From Turbatrix aceti (Eukaryota > Nematoda > Chromadorea > Rhabditida > Panagrolaimidae), in assembly GCA_963969345.1 (NCBI GenBank), contig OZ017766.1:8184001-8248000 (forward strand): 64,000 nucleotides of DNA, written 5' to 3'. Under the pieces are notes generated by a model, which did not search any database, was not told the origin of the DNA, and saw nothing but the letters and a program-made list of their open reading frames with translations. Position numbers and translations under genes: made by a program. Position 1 is the stretch's first letter. Every line of letters starts with the position of its first letter. Below, one piece after another: positions 46,644 through 58,739 of the stretch.

Positions 46644-48174
46644 TTTTGGACCTAATTTGGAAAAAATGAATCTCACGTCAATCAATGATGAATGAATGGC
46701 GCGCTAAAAAAAAAAATATTATTTGTTTGATTTTTGTTGTAATTTTTTTTGTTGGATTGTACATGTGTATTTTTAAATATGTACTATTTTTTGTATTTAT
46801 TTGTAATTACACCCCAAAAACTGATGATCTAAATTTTTATATGTTGTATATTTAATATTGTATCGGTTTTTTTCCCAGACCAGACTGAAATTTTTTTTTT
46901 TTATTGTTCAACGAAAAATTGTTTTGGATTTGGATTTTTTTTGATCTTATGCACGTGTTTGTTTCTATGTAGTAAATTTTTTTCGTAAAATTTGTAGTCA
47001 GTCAATAAATTTTGGTGAAATTGAAAAAAAAATATGGAACTTTTTGATGACGGATTTGATGGATTTTTTTTTCGGTTTTGAACCGTGATTATACCTGGAT
47101 TTTGATCGAAAAATATAGTAAATGTGGGACAAAAAATATTGTTTTTAAAAATGAACGCGAAAAAAATTATATAATTGTTTTTGTGATTTTTTGGCTAAAA
47201 AGGACCTGAAAATATGTAATTTTACGGATTTTTTTTCAAATTTTTTTTTATTTTACGGAAAAAAATTAGGTCACCTGATTAACGCACAGTTTTTGAAAAA
47301 AAAAGTTTTTTTACCTTTTTTGAAAAAAAAAAGAAAAATGGAAATTTTATTGCCCTTTTCAAAAAAAAAACCTAAAAAATAAGATTTTTTCAGAACAATA
47401 AATTTACGTCAAAATAATCGTGCTGAGAACCAAATTACGGTACATTTGTGATACATTTTTTTGACTATTTTTGACCTTTTTTTTAATCTATTTTTACTTT
47501 TTTTGTAAACGAACGTAAAAATTTCGTTGCGAGACCCTAATTACAGTATGCTTATAATTTTGTTTTTGTCTTGCACATTTTTGCCAATTTTTTGTCATTT
47601 TATCTTTTTTTTGAGAATTTTTCGCTCATTTGATTTTTTTTTGGTTTTCAACCGTAATTATACACGAATTAGATTTGAAAAAAATGTGAGACGAAAAAGA
47701 AAAAAAACCATAAACATAAATGCGAAATAATTATTTTTAAAATGATTTCTGGCTGGTTTTCGAATCTAAAAAGTGCCAGTGAGAATTATTTTACGGAAAA
47801 AAAGGAGAAAAAAAAGTTCACGCCCTTCGCACACACTTGAAACACTCATCAAGCCTGCCTAGGGACGTCGAGGGAGGAGTAGGGAGGGGTCAGACGCTTT
47901 GGAAAAGAAAAGAACAGAAAAGAAAAGAAGTGAATGTGAACGGAGTGAAAGCAAAGAGCTTGCTTACAGGCATGATACCACAGCCTCGACTCGACGACCA
48001 CCGTTGCTCCTTGCTTGACTGACTGACTGACTCGTCATCATAAGAAATCGTGAATCACGGGCAGAATTCTTCCGACAAAAGTTGTGAGCGTGAGCTGAGA
48101 ATATTTTTAACGTCAGTCGAAGCCGTCGTCGTCATTTATATTATTCTAGACAGTCGGAGCAGAAAAACAGCAGC
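46644..48174. other. Intergenic between the polyhomeotic-like and RalGAP-beta-like genes
   Basis: Begins with 3' UTR (AATAAATTTT near 47003) and continues as poly-T-rich DNA. The last 350 bp are GC-richer and hold a GACT tetramer run (48015-48033), likely the next promoter. No gene supported. Confidence 0.55.
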
Positions 48175-48775
48175 ATGTACGAAGACTGGCCACTGATCGA
48201 GTTTACAGAAGCCAGAAGAGGCATTCTCTCAAGATTCACGACGTAAGTTGGATTTTTGGGAGCTGAACGTAACAAAATTCGTAAATTCGGGCTAAGACCA
48301 AAATACAGTACTATACTGCGGTTAATTACGATATTTACATTCATTTTTCGTTTTTTTTGACATCTTAGTCATTTTTTATGATAGTTTTGTTTTTTTGCGA
48401 ACGAAGGTAAAAATTTCGTGTCGAGAACCTATTTACAGTATACAAGGTGCATTGCATAATTTTTTATTTTTTTTCACAGTTTTTTGTTTGATTTTTGCTT
48501 TTTGAAAACGAACGTAAGAATTTCGTGTCGAGACCCAAATTACTACTGGTTACGGTCATTTCAAAAAATTAGGTTTTTTTGACGGTTTTTGCCTTTTTTA
48601 GACTTTTTTGAGAATGATCGTAAAAAATTCGTTTGTGTAGGGAATCAATTACAGTATACGTTACGATACGTAAATTCTTTTTACTGTATCTTGTCAATTT
48701 TTTTACCATTTTTTTTCTTTGAGAACGAACGTAAAAATTTCGTGTCGAGACCAAAATTACAAAACATTGCGGGAA
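47398..48775 (+). repeat. Recurrent TTTCGTGTCGAGACC motif
   Basis: Copies such as ATTTCGTTGCGAGACC (about 47520), ATTTCGTGTCGAGAACC (48412), AATTTCGTGTCGAGACCC (48516) and AATTTCGTGTCGAGACC (48736) are preceded by GAACGTAAAAA and often followed by AATTACAGTA. They lie 100-110 bp apart across the intergenic region and intron 1 of the RalGAP-beta-like gene. The same motif, in both orientations, occurs near 3153 and 37960-38260. Confidence 0.7.
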
Positions 48776-51246
48776 ATTTAATTTTTGAACTTTTGTAACG
48801 GTTTTTAGTATGTTTTTCTTCATTTTTCCTCTTTTTTTTTAGTGAAACAGGAGATGGCGTCGCTGCAGCACTCATCAAGGAAATCGTCGGCATCATCGAT
48901 CATCCAGAAACTGAATCCGTGGTTCAAACTGAGCTGGATTTGGAATGGGTGATGGCGGTAGGATTTTTGACTTTTTTTGGCGTTTGATGGGTTTTTTTCT
49001 TCCAGATTATCAATCACTCATTTTCGCTGCCATTTCTTCGCCAACGCGATTACGAAACAATCCATTCGGCAACCCGGATTTACCTGGTTTGGATGTCGGC
49101 ACTCACGACGGAGCCACACGCTTCGTGTCCGTCAGCGTTGCTCCAGCACCCAGATCGATATTTTCGAAGAATGCTCGAGGCTATGAGATTTGTTTTTATG
49201 CCTCGAGACACGAAGGGTGTTACGGTAGTTTCAAATTCCGAATTGAGTCACGCAGAAACAAGGCAGGGCGTTGAGATGAGAACAATATTGCTTTCACTCT
49301 GTCAGCTGGGTTCGAGGGTCATAGACGACTTTCGCGATGAATACTGGTCACAGCTGATTGTCTTTCTCCTTGAGACCAACGCTCAGATGCTCGATCACCC
49401 CACCGCAGCCGCAGATGAACTCGGACAGCCTCACAACATTGCCGCAGAACTCATCGGTGCACTCTTTGATTCGTGGACTGCAGCTGCGATTTTGGAATAC
49501 GTACCGTCTCCTTCGTACTGGAAAACACTCCATCATTTTGTGGATCAGTGGAAAGGGCATGTCGTACTCTTTGAACACTGGGGAAGGCATGTTCTCCCGA
49601 TGGCTGCGATCATCTTTCGGCAGGTTGTGAAGAAACCGAGATATGGGTCTCCGGATATTGGTGGGTTTTTTGAACCTTTTGTCTTTAAAATTAATAAAAA
49701 AAACGTAAACCAGGGTAATTTTCGTTTTTTAATAGGGTTACGATTTTTTACACATTTTTATTGCTAAAAAGTAAATTAATTTTGAACAAAAATAACATTT
49801 TCGTGGCGGGATAAGTTACTTAATTACGGTACTTTTGACTCGGAAATGATTATTTTTGAAAAAAAACCTGTATTTTGGTATTTTTTTTTTCAAATTGTAC
49901 CTTTTTATCTAATTTATGTTTTTGTGCCACTTTTTTTTGTCAAATAACGACGATTTGGAAAATTATAAAAAAAACTTGTGAAATATTAGTTTTTATCGTA
50001 GTTTTTATCGGTAAAACTTGAATTACGGTACTTTTTTTCAAATAATAACTTTTTTACGTAATTTAGGAAAAATTGCCGCTTTTCGGGTAGAAAAACATAA
50101 AATTTAGTAATCTGTGTTTTTGGGAGTTTTCGAATCCGGCAATGTTTTTTTTGAAATTCTATTTTTATCACTCTAAATTGTTACTTTTGAAAAAACTTGA
50201 ATTACGAAACTTTTTTTTACGAATTTTAACCTTTTTTTATCCTTTTTTAGGTTTTAGAAATGTTTTTTTGCCATTTTTTGTTACATAACGGTGATTTTGA
50301 GCTCATTTTTATTTTTCTGAATTTTTTGAAGTTTTATGGATCATTTTATTTGTTTTTGAAAAATTAAAAAAATGAATAAAAAAGAAGCGAAAAATTGTGT
50401 TTTGAACCCGAAAAATTGATTTTTTCAAGCCATTTTTTTCAGTTCCCCTAAAACTTCAAAGTCTCCTGCCCTCACCTGGCCCTGCACCGCCCCAACTCGT
50501 CGATACCTGGTTTCGCTTCATCCATCTTCTGGATCAACCCACCGCCGTCCTCGACAAAATATCCGCGTCCGGCGATGAAAAAAGTGAAAATTTGTCGCTG
50601 GCTTTTTTCCTCAACGTTTTGGTATTTGTCCGGCTCGTTGACGTCATCTACGGTGACCCACAGGTGACAGCCGATTTCCACGAATCCGCCGAAGCCCAAC
50701 AATCGTGGGCGGAAATCGTGGCCGATGAATGGAAGGCTTATACGAGTCAGCGACAGTCAAATTTGTCGGTTGGAAGCGCCATTTCTGGGGATTCGATGAA
50801 TCAGACGGCATCGAATTTGGAGAAATCATCGACAACGACGACGACGACGAGTTCGTCGATGCGGAAAACGACGACTTCTTTTTTGGGATCGTCGAGTAAA
50901 CACAAGGCAAAGAATCAGAATCAGAATCACTCGGGTCATTCCCAGAGTCATTCTGTGCATTCTGAGGAAATTCTACCACCCGGACCAAGTACAGGTATGC
51001 CGACGTCACCCGGAGGAGCGAGCATCGATCAAACGCAAGTAAAAAAACCTAAACCAAGTTTTTTTGTCTATCATTATCTCAAAGCGAATCCATTTCATCG
51101 ACTTCATAGAAGCGAAAATGATGACGGAAATCGTCAGGCACCGGCTTTTCAAACTTCTGCGATTTTGGACGTTTTTCTCTACCTTCTGGGCGATGCTGCA
51201 CAGGTTCAGGTGAGGACCACACCTGGATTGGCTGGAAAAGTAGAAG
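48175..51246 (+). CDS. Ral GTPase-activating protein subunit beta-like, N-terminal part
   Basis: Four exons: 48175-48242, 48843-48957, 49006-49660, 50443-51246; phases match, about 547 residues. The N-terminus MYEDWPLIEF and the segments LDLEWVMAIINHSFSLP, YWKTLHHFVDQWKGH, EHWGRHVLP and VDTWFRFIHLLDQP follow the order seen in RALGAPB-type proteins. RALGAPB is the non-catalytic partner of RalGAP-alpha, and the complex turns off Ral. A Ser/Thr/His-rich linker follows (residues about 330-450). The family is about 1,500 residues with a C-terminal GAP-like domain, which is not found here. The last exon could end at 51209 (CAG|GTGAGG) or 51246 (GAAG|GTTAGT). Either the next intron is larger than 9 kb and holds several transposons, or the gene is cut off. 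Family call is from recalled pattern. Confidence 0.72.
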
Positions 51247-51274
51247 GTTAGTTTGTGATTTTGTTTTTTTTTGC

Positions 51275-51945
51275 GAAGTTCTGCCAAAAAAAAGTAGCTT
51301 TTACAACGAAAATTTTTCTCAGTTACGGTAGTCGAAAATCGCGTTGTTGCCATTTTTAACGATTTTTGGCGCGTTCTAGCTAAAAAAATTACGATATTTC
51401 CAAAACCAGGGTTAAAATTGATCAATGTGATTTTTGATCGAGAGTCTGAAAAAAATATAAAAATATAGGGTTATCACTTAAAAAAATGCCAAAACAAATG
51501 TTTGCATTGTGACGATTTTTTCAAATGCGTTTTTTTGGCATTTTTCAAGGTGATAACCAGAGTTGAGCGAACGTTCGTGTTTGTTTGCGAACAGATTCGA
51601 TTTTTCCTGTTCGTGTTCGTTCGCGAACAAATTTTTCTTTTTTTTCATAAATTTATTTGTTCACGTTTGTTCGCGAACAGAGCTAAATTTTCCGAACAGT
51701 TGAAACGAACAAAAATGCAGGAAAAATTAGGGTCAGGGTGTCAAAATGAATATTATTTGACAAAAAAATGGCAAATAAAATAATTTGTTCGATGTTCGTT
51801 CGTGTTTGTTCGCGAACAAGGTCAAAATTGTTCGCGTTCGTTTGGTTTTTCGAACACGTTCGTGTTCGATCGCGAACAAAAAAATGGACAGTTTTCTCAA
51901 CCCTGGTGATAACCCAATATTTTTATTTTTTTTTCGGATTTTATG
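51275..51945. mobile_element. Palindromic foldback element copy D, split by a MITE
   Basis: Left arm 51275-51557 (TGCCAAAAAAAAGTAGCTTTTA, GATTTTTGATCGAGAG, ATATAGGGTTATCAC) and a short right part after 51905 (GTGATAACCCAATATTTTTA). A hAT-type MITE was inserted within the GGTGATAACCC word. Much of the right arm is missing. Confidence 0.75.
51558..51905. mobile_element. hAT-type MITE, copy 8 (GTTGAG subfamily)
   Basis: Begins CAGAGTTGAGCGAACG and ends CTCAACCCTG. Perfect 8-bp target duplication GTGATAAC at 51550-51557 and 51906-51913, taken from foldback copy D. Shortest copy (348 bp). Confidence 0.93.
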
Positions 51946-54900
51946 TATACATCAAAATTTTCATCTGTCAGCAACTTTTGTGAGATTCAGTTTGTGAAAG
52001 AACGCAGCATTTTCGCTGGCGCGCTGGTTCATGATCGGGAGAAAACGAAACACACGCCTTGTTTGTCTTACGACTCATCAGTCGGAGAGAGAGAGAGTTG
52101 ATTTAGTGCTTGGTAGTCAGCTTATCCCCTCTTTTTTTTTCTGTTTGAACTTTTGCTTCGGGGTTGACTTGCAATTAGGCTTTTTGTACAGTTGATGGGG
52201 TTCACTGGGACAATTCTAAAAATTTTGTGATATGTAAATATTTTTGATGTTAACTGAAATTTTAGGCTGAAGGATTGTTAAATTTGCATGATATGTTTTT
52301 GCCCGATTTTCTTGCTAAAATTGATCAAAATCAACGGAATTATTGTTTTCTGTACTGTTATTACGGTTTTATTTTATTTGATTTTATGAACGCAGTACAG
52401 CGCAGCGATCTGATGGAATATTTGATATCTGTTATGTACGAACGCGCGCTGTGTTATGAGCCATTTTTATTACAACGAGTGGCGCGGCGCAGGTGCCGAA
52501 AAGTGAATATGTATCGTTAAACAAAAACAAGATGACCTTGTAGACATGACTGGCTGGCGTTTGGAAGCATCTTTAGTGCCTTTTTTACACAAAAAATGTT
52601 AAACGAGGAAAAATACATAAATGCGTTAGAGAGAACACTAGCGAAATTTTGCTTCCAAGAGACCCCCCAGGTGGATATGGCCTTTAAATTGAAAAAATGT
52701 GCAGTGTTACGTGCAATAATTGTAAAATTTTCAATTTTTTTCCAATTTTTTGGAATATTTTTAGAAAAATAAAAGAATCTTATTTTACGGTAAGAAAGTA
52801 ACGATTGTTTTGGAATTTTCGTTCCAAAACTTTTGACACAGAATTAACATTTTTGGCTTGGATTTTGTTACTTTTTTTACGATAGAAATGTTTTACGATA
52901 TTTTTTTTCCAAAACGCTACTTTTTTGTCTTTTTTTTGGCTTTCATGTTTTTTTTCCGCATAAAATGTAACAAAATTGCCAAAGTTTCTAAAACACAAAT
53001 TTTTGAGGTAAAAAAACTGATTTTTGAGGTTTGAAACAGTGAATCTCAAAAATCAGTTTTTTTGTACCTGGTCCGGATGGTAAAACTGTCAGAAACGTGG
53101 ACAACAAACTTTTTGAGTCATGGCTCAAGGCATCGAGCTCCAAGGTCCCAAAGAACATCTTTTGCACTTTTTAAAACGCCAAAATCACTTTGAAACGTTT
53201 TTAAATCTGTTTTGGCAAGTTTTTGAACTCTTTTTGCTGTGTTTGGTAAATGTCGGATTTTTGCAAAATCGCATTCATTTTTTTAAATTTTTTTTAAGTG
53301 CCTTGAAATGCCCTAGTAGCCATTCCGGAGCTGGTCAGCTGCGTGTTTGTGTTCTGTTTGCCTGCTGGCAACCCTTTTTCCTTTTCGTCCCTGAGAGCGA
53401 TGTTTGTGCCGTGTTTGCTTGCTCGCGCGTGTCCGCCCCAGCCTTGCCTGTCTTCCTTTTGCTCTATGGTTTTTCCGCTTTTTTCTCCGTTTTTTCACTT
53501 CTCCGCGGCGTACATAGTTACCAGAGTCACGATTCGACGACTGATGCCAAAAGAGAAAAGAGAAACGAGAAATAACAACAACGAAACGTTGCAAAAATTT
53601 GCCGCCGAGGCTGGCTGAGGAAGCGGCTGCCATCGCCACCGCCACCGCCGTCGCCGTCGCCGCCGCTGGCAACCTTGCTTTTTTTCTCGGTCAGGGCAGG
53701 CAGGGCAGTGCCTGCTTATGTTAGCCTGCGTCGTTATTCATCTTTTTTTTTATGCTCATTCATTTATTGTCTGGCACTTTGTTCTTTTTTTTCCGAGGCC
53801 TGGGGTGTATGTGGAAATTTTTTGAAGAGCTTATGCGAGCGTAAAAAATTGTAAAAAATTTCTCGAATGATAGAACGCTATAAATTACGTTCTGAATAAA
53901 TATAATATTACGATTATTAAAGATTTACAAATCGTACTAAAAATTGATTTTTAATATTTGTCATTTATGAATGTTTTTGCCCCACTTTTGATCTTCATTT
54001 TTTTTCATTGCCACCTGGCGAGCTAAAATTATTGAGAATAGCGTCCGCGTATGTTTGTATGTATGTATGTATTCTTGGATTGTTGTCCCAGCTGGAGAAG
54101 AGCCACGATGTTGGATTCGTAATACATCAAAACCATAAAAAGACAGTAACGGCCTCCTGCAGGTGATGCTTGTTTGTTTATTTTTGTTTGTTCACCAGAT
54201 TTTGTTGGCGATTGAAGCTTTGATCTGTTTCTGTTTCTGCCTCTATCGTTGATGCTTTGGGCGTAAGCGGTTGGTTGCAAGCTTTGTTTGTAGTTTGTTA
54301 GGTTGTCAAAATTAGGGTTTCTGGACGTAAACGTGTAAAATTTTCCAAAATTTACTGAAAATTGAAAAAAAAAATTTTTTTGAATTTAATTTGCCATTTT
54401 TTGTAAGGATTTTTTGTTGTTGTTCCATCAAACACCTGGGTTTTGAACCATTTTTTAGCATCGACCCGAACCAAAAAAACGACCTAAAAAATGCAAAAAA
54501 AATGTAAAATTATAAAAAATTATAAAAAACGTAAAAAAAAATTGTTTCGAGATTTTCAAATTATAATTTTACAAAAATAAGAAAAATCTAATTTTACGAT
54601 GAGAAGGTAAACATAATTTAGGAATTTTTGTTGACACGAAATCGACACGAAATTAATTTTTTGTTACTTTTTTTTGGATGTTGTTACTTTTTTACGATAC
54701 ATAAGTTTTACGATATTTTTTCCAGGAAACTATAATTTTTGTTGTTTTTTTATGATTTTTTTTTGGCAAAAAATTCAAAAATTCCAATTTATATATTGTC
54801 ATCAATTTTTGCACGTTTTTGAACTCATTTTTGTATTGAGTTTGTTTAATCGATTGTCAAAATCAAATCCTTTTACACTCCGAGCCACCGCCTTTTTTAC

Positions 54901-55465
54901 GTTCGCAGCTTATCGGAAGTTTGCATACTATTATTTAGTGATAAGAAAAAACCCGCAATTCGTTGGTTGATTGAGTGACTGCTGGTTGTTGGCTTTTCGA
55001 CGTGGAATTGTGTCGTTGTTTACACGTCAACTTTAGGAAGCTCTTTTTTTGTTTGGTGGTTTTGATTTACGCTAACGCGGAATTTATCGGAGGCAATGAG
55101 GTGCTATTTTGAGCTACTGCGTGTGTTTTTGATCGTCTGCTTTTTTTGGGGGGAGGGCTAAAAATAGAAAAAATAGATGTCCATGTCTAACCGGCTGCGA
55201 TGGGTGTGTGCTGATGATGATCTGTCCTGTTTTTCTGCTTTTTTGTTCCGTTTTTCGGCTGAATAGTATCTACTAAATATCTTTTTATGTCACTTAGCTG
55301 TGAGTGAGTGAGCGAGTGTCCATCCAGTCGATCTGATCTTTAAGAGGTTATATCCTCCGTGAAAAAAAGGAAATGGAAAAAAGACGGATTTGTCGTGTTC
55401 TTCACGCGAATCCGTCTGTTTTGTGTTCGTTCGTTCGTTTACGCGTTCGCATGCAACGTAAAAAG
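51946..55465. other. Long non-coding stretch, possibly intron
   Basis: No firmly supported exon. It holds a candidate frame at 52266-52490 and a GC-rich island at about 53300-53700 with GCC/GTC triplet runs. Degenerate repeated blocks of the type TTTTACGATATTTTTTCC lie at 52780-52960 and 54580-54740, with a looser copy at 59740-59860. It is either part of a large intron of the RalGAP-beta-like gene or intergenic. Confidence 0.5.
52266..52490 (+). other. Candidate exon, weak
   Basis: An acceptor TTTTAG at 52260-52265 opens a frame (NLHDMFLPDFLAKI, DLMEYLISVMYERAL) that would join in phase with the alternative 51209 donor of the RalGAP-beta-like gene. The donor side (CGCAG|GTGCCG) is weak, codons are AT-rich and no match to the family is recalled. 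Confidence 0.2.
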
Positions 55466-56068
55466 AATGTGTTAGGTGATGTTTTGGAAACTCTTTACAA
55501 AATTTTGCCAAAAAGTTGCTTTTACAATGAAAAGTTTTTATTGTAAAATTCACCTGCCTGAGGCATCTATTGGCGGAGTTACGATCGCCTGAAATCGCGT
55601 TTTTGCTTTTTTTTGACGATTTTTGGAACGTTGTAGCTAAAAAACTATGGCATTTCCAAAGTTGGGGTACATTTTGATTGACGTGATTTTTGATGGAGAG
55701 TTCAGTAAAAATATAAAAATATTGGTTGCCACCTTGAAAAATGCCGAAACAAAAGTTGCGATTGTGACACTTTTTAAATATGGTTTTCGGCATTTTTCAA
55801 GGTGGTAACCCTATATTTTTATATTTTTTTCGGATTCTCCATCAAAAATCACGTTGATTAATTTGTAACCCGTCTTTGGAAATGCCGTAGTTTTTTAGCT
55901 ACGACGTGCCAAAAATCATCAAAAATGACGAAAACGCGATTTCAAGCGATCGTAACTCCGCCAGTAGATGCCTCAGGCAGGTAAATTTTACGGTAATAAC
56001 TTTTTATTGTAAAAGCAACTTTTTGGCAAAATTTTGTGAAGAATTTCCAAAATGTCACCGGACACATT
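55466..56068. mobile_element. Palindromic foldback element copy B (most complete)
   Basis: 603 bp from AATGTGTTAGGTGATGTTTTGG to CCAAAATGTCACCGGACACATT. Near-palindromic throughout and centred near 55765 (GTTGCGATTGTGACAC). GCCTGAGGCA and its mirror GCCTCAGGCAG mark matching positions in the arms. No coding capacity. A target duplication was not evident. Confidence 0.88.
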
Positions 56069-58739
56069 CCTTGTATGTATAATAAGTGCGAAGTGCGCAC
56101 GCATCTTGAGATCCACCATCGACCACACGCACACGCGTAGTACGTGTTTTACGGGGAGGAGGGGGGAGGGTAGTCTATCGTGGATGGTGGGAAGGAAGGA
56201 AAAATAGGGATGCGCGAGCGAACTCGAGCTTGAGCGAGTCAGAGAGGGGTTTTTGCAAGACAAGAGTTGCGCACGCATTCATCCATCCAGATGGATGGAT
56301 GGATGGATGGATAGACACACACGCACATCACCGGAGGATAGAGGAAGGTTACTGACTTGTCAATCCCCCATTTTTTTCAAACGCTCAATTTTTTCACGTT
56401 TAACTAAAAAAAAGTAGGATTTTGTTATATTTTTTTTGTGGTCGAAGAGCTCTGTACGAACGAACGAACGAACTGTTATACATATTTATACGCGTGGAAT
56501 AAATTTTTACGTACTACATACATACCTGTTCACCTGACCTGCGTGAAGAGTTGTTTATCGGGTTCGTTTGTGTGCTGTGAAAATTTTTTTCTGAAGATTT
56601 TTCATTGTTATTTTATTCAGTCGGGAACGTACATAAATGGATCAATGATCCATTGAGTTTATTTTTTTGTTCGTTACTCACTCGACCTTCAAAATGCCAG
56701 AAAAAAAACGATTTGAAGTTTCCTGAAAATAAATAATTTTTTTTCTTGAATTTATGTTTTCATTTGTTTATTTTATTCATTCATTTTATGGGTTTCTTCA
56801 ACTTTTTATTAATCAAAAAAATCGTAATTTAGATTTTTATTGCAAAACGAACGATCTAACGACCTTTTTTTGCGGGAAATAAATATTAGACGATTTTTTG
56901 AATTTTTTAGGTGATCTGTCGGGGGGGAGGTCTTCAGATGATTAAACACAATTTTTTTTCAAGTTCCGTAATTCTGTAAATATTTATTACAATGGACAAA
57001 AAAATTTTTTTCTTCATTGTTGTTCAAAATGTCTGTCAACGAGGAGGATAGGATAGGATTTACCGTGCATGTGTATGTACCACTTGTTACTGGATTGTTG
57101 CGATGGATGTAATAATGTCTTTTTTATGAATAGGTGAATAGGATTGATTCTTTTTTCCTTCTTTTATCTACAAAACCAGCTGACTGGCGTGCGCGGATGG
57201 ATGGGTGGTGTTGGGCGATGAAAGGTGGTTTGTATTATGATTTTGACTCAAAAAAGGACTCTGCTGGTTATGAAGAACCATTTTTTTGTGATTTGACTGT
57301 TTTGGAAGTGAAAAAATTGGTTTTTGGCACAAACTTAAAAAATGTGCGATTTTGATTCAAAAACCCGCGAAAGTCATTCCACAATGATTTTGGGCACTTT
57401 GAATACAACATTTAAAAAAAATTGTTTCTTTACCATTTCGAACTCCAAAATTTAGTTTTTTTTTTCGTGTTGGAAGAATTTTTGGAAATTGAAAATTTTT
57501 TATTTTTGCTGCTGAATTTTAAAAAAAAAACGCCGGAAGGTTTTTTTGGTTTGTGCCGGAAAAAATTGTTTTTTTTTTGTTTTAGAATTTTGAAAAATTA
57601 TGCAACGTATTTTATCCAGTAAATATGTTTTTAACGTTTTTTAATTTTTTTTTGGAAAAATTACAATTTCTAAAAAATTTTGCACTTTGTTTTTTGCAAC
57701 TTCTGGCCGAAAAAAAATCGTGCGCTCTTTGAAATTCTTGAATACGTTCATTTTTTTCTGAATCGTTTAAAAAATATTGTCAAAATGCATTTGAAGTCCT
57801 AAAATTTGCCCTTCAACTAGTTTAAATCTCAATTTTAGAAAATTTAAGCAAATTTAATTTTTTTTCATTTACAAACTTTTTTTTGGTACAAGCCGGGCCC
57901 GTTCACATACTTGAATCCCAGATTGTTTGTGTGGCGCAAAAATTTTTTTGTCCGAGCACAATCAAAACTCGACCTTAAACTTGGTTTGGGGGTTTGTTTC
58001 TTCCTGACGTGGTGTGTGTTCCTCATCTTTTGTAACGAAGCTATTAAATTGAATATTGGCGGGAGGAGGCAAGCGACTGGTTTGGTTTAAATTTCAAGGC
58101 TACCACCATCCAAATGCATACATCGGCGATAGAGATGACGCACACCGAATAGGACGACGACTTGCACACCTCATCTCACCTCGAAGTACATATCTAACCT
58201 CTCTTGGTTCCTTGTTTGGGGTTGGTTGGTTGGTTGGTTGTTGCGCGCGAAAAAAAGGGAAATGAGGCCGCGGCCGCCGGGTGGACTGCTTTTGCTCGTG
58301 GTGGTCGTGGTCGTTGTGGACGTGGTGGACGTCCTGGTGGGGGGGGGGGGGTATTGACGCTATGTATCGACGATGGAATGAGTGAATGAATGGATGGATG
58401 GTCGACGCACAGCGTCAAAAACGGTTTTTCTCGCCAGGTGCAGGCAGCTGCAGCTGACTGGCGGCTACGTTAGACCCGGACTCGATTCGGACGCTGCTGC
58501 TAGCCACGGACGGGGACGTGGACGTTTGGCTGGGGCTGACAGGACAACGAGTCGAGTCGAGTTCAATTGTCGACGTCGACGTAGGGATGACTGTTCTGCG
58601 GAGGAAAAAGGATAAGAAAAAGAAAAAGTAGACAAACGACGACGGATTGATTTGTGATTTGTTGTGTGTGTGAAAGCGCGTGTGGCGTTGATTACTTTTT
58701 TTTATTTTTACGTAAATAATAATGGATTAAGGGTTCGTG
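56069..58739. other. Non-coding stretch with microsatellites
   Basis: Contains an ATGG tetranucleotide run (56290-56312, with CATCCATCC just before it) and a long AT-rich core. A GC-rich block lies at about 58050-58620 with a GGTT run (58222-58241) and a G-run near 58339-58350. The GC block resembles promoter islands upstream of other genes here, but no gene follows it before the MITE. Nothing else supported. Confidence 0.5.

Noticed and set aside
53060..53160. Short frame with VDNKLFESWLKASSSKVPKN considered as a further RalGAP-beta exon
   Set aside because: No good acceptor or donor, quickly ends in a stop, and it does not match what I recall of the family.
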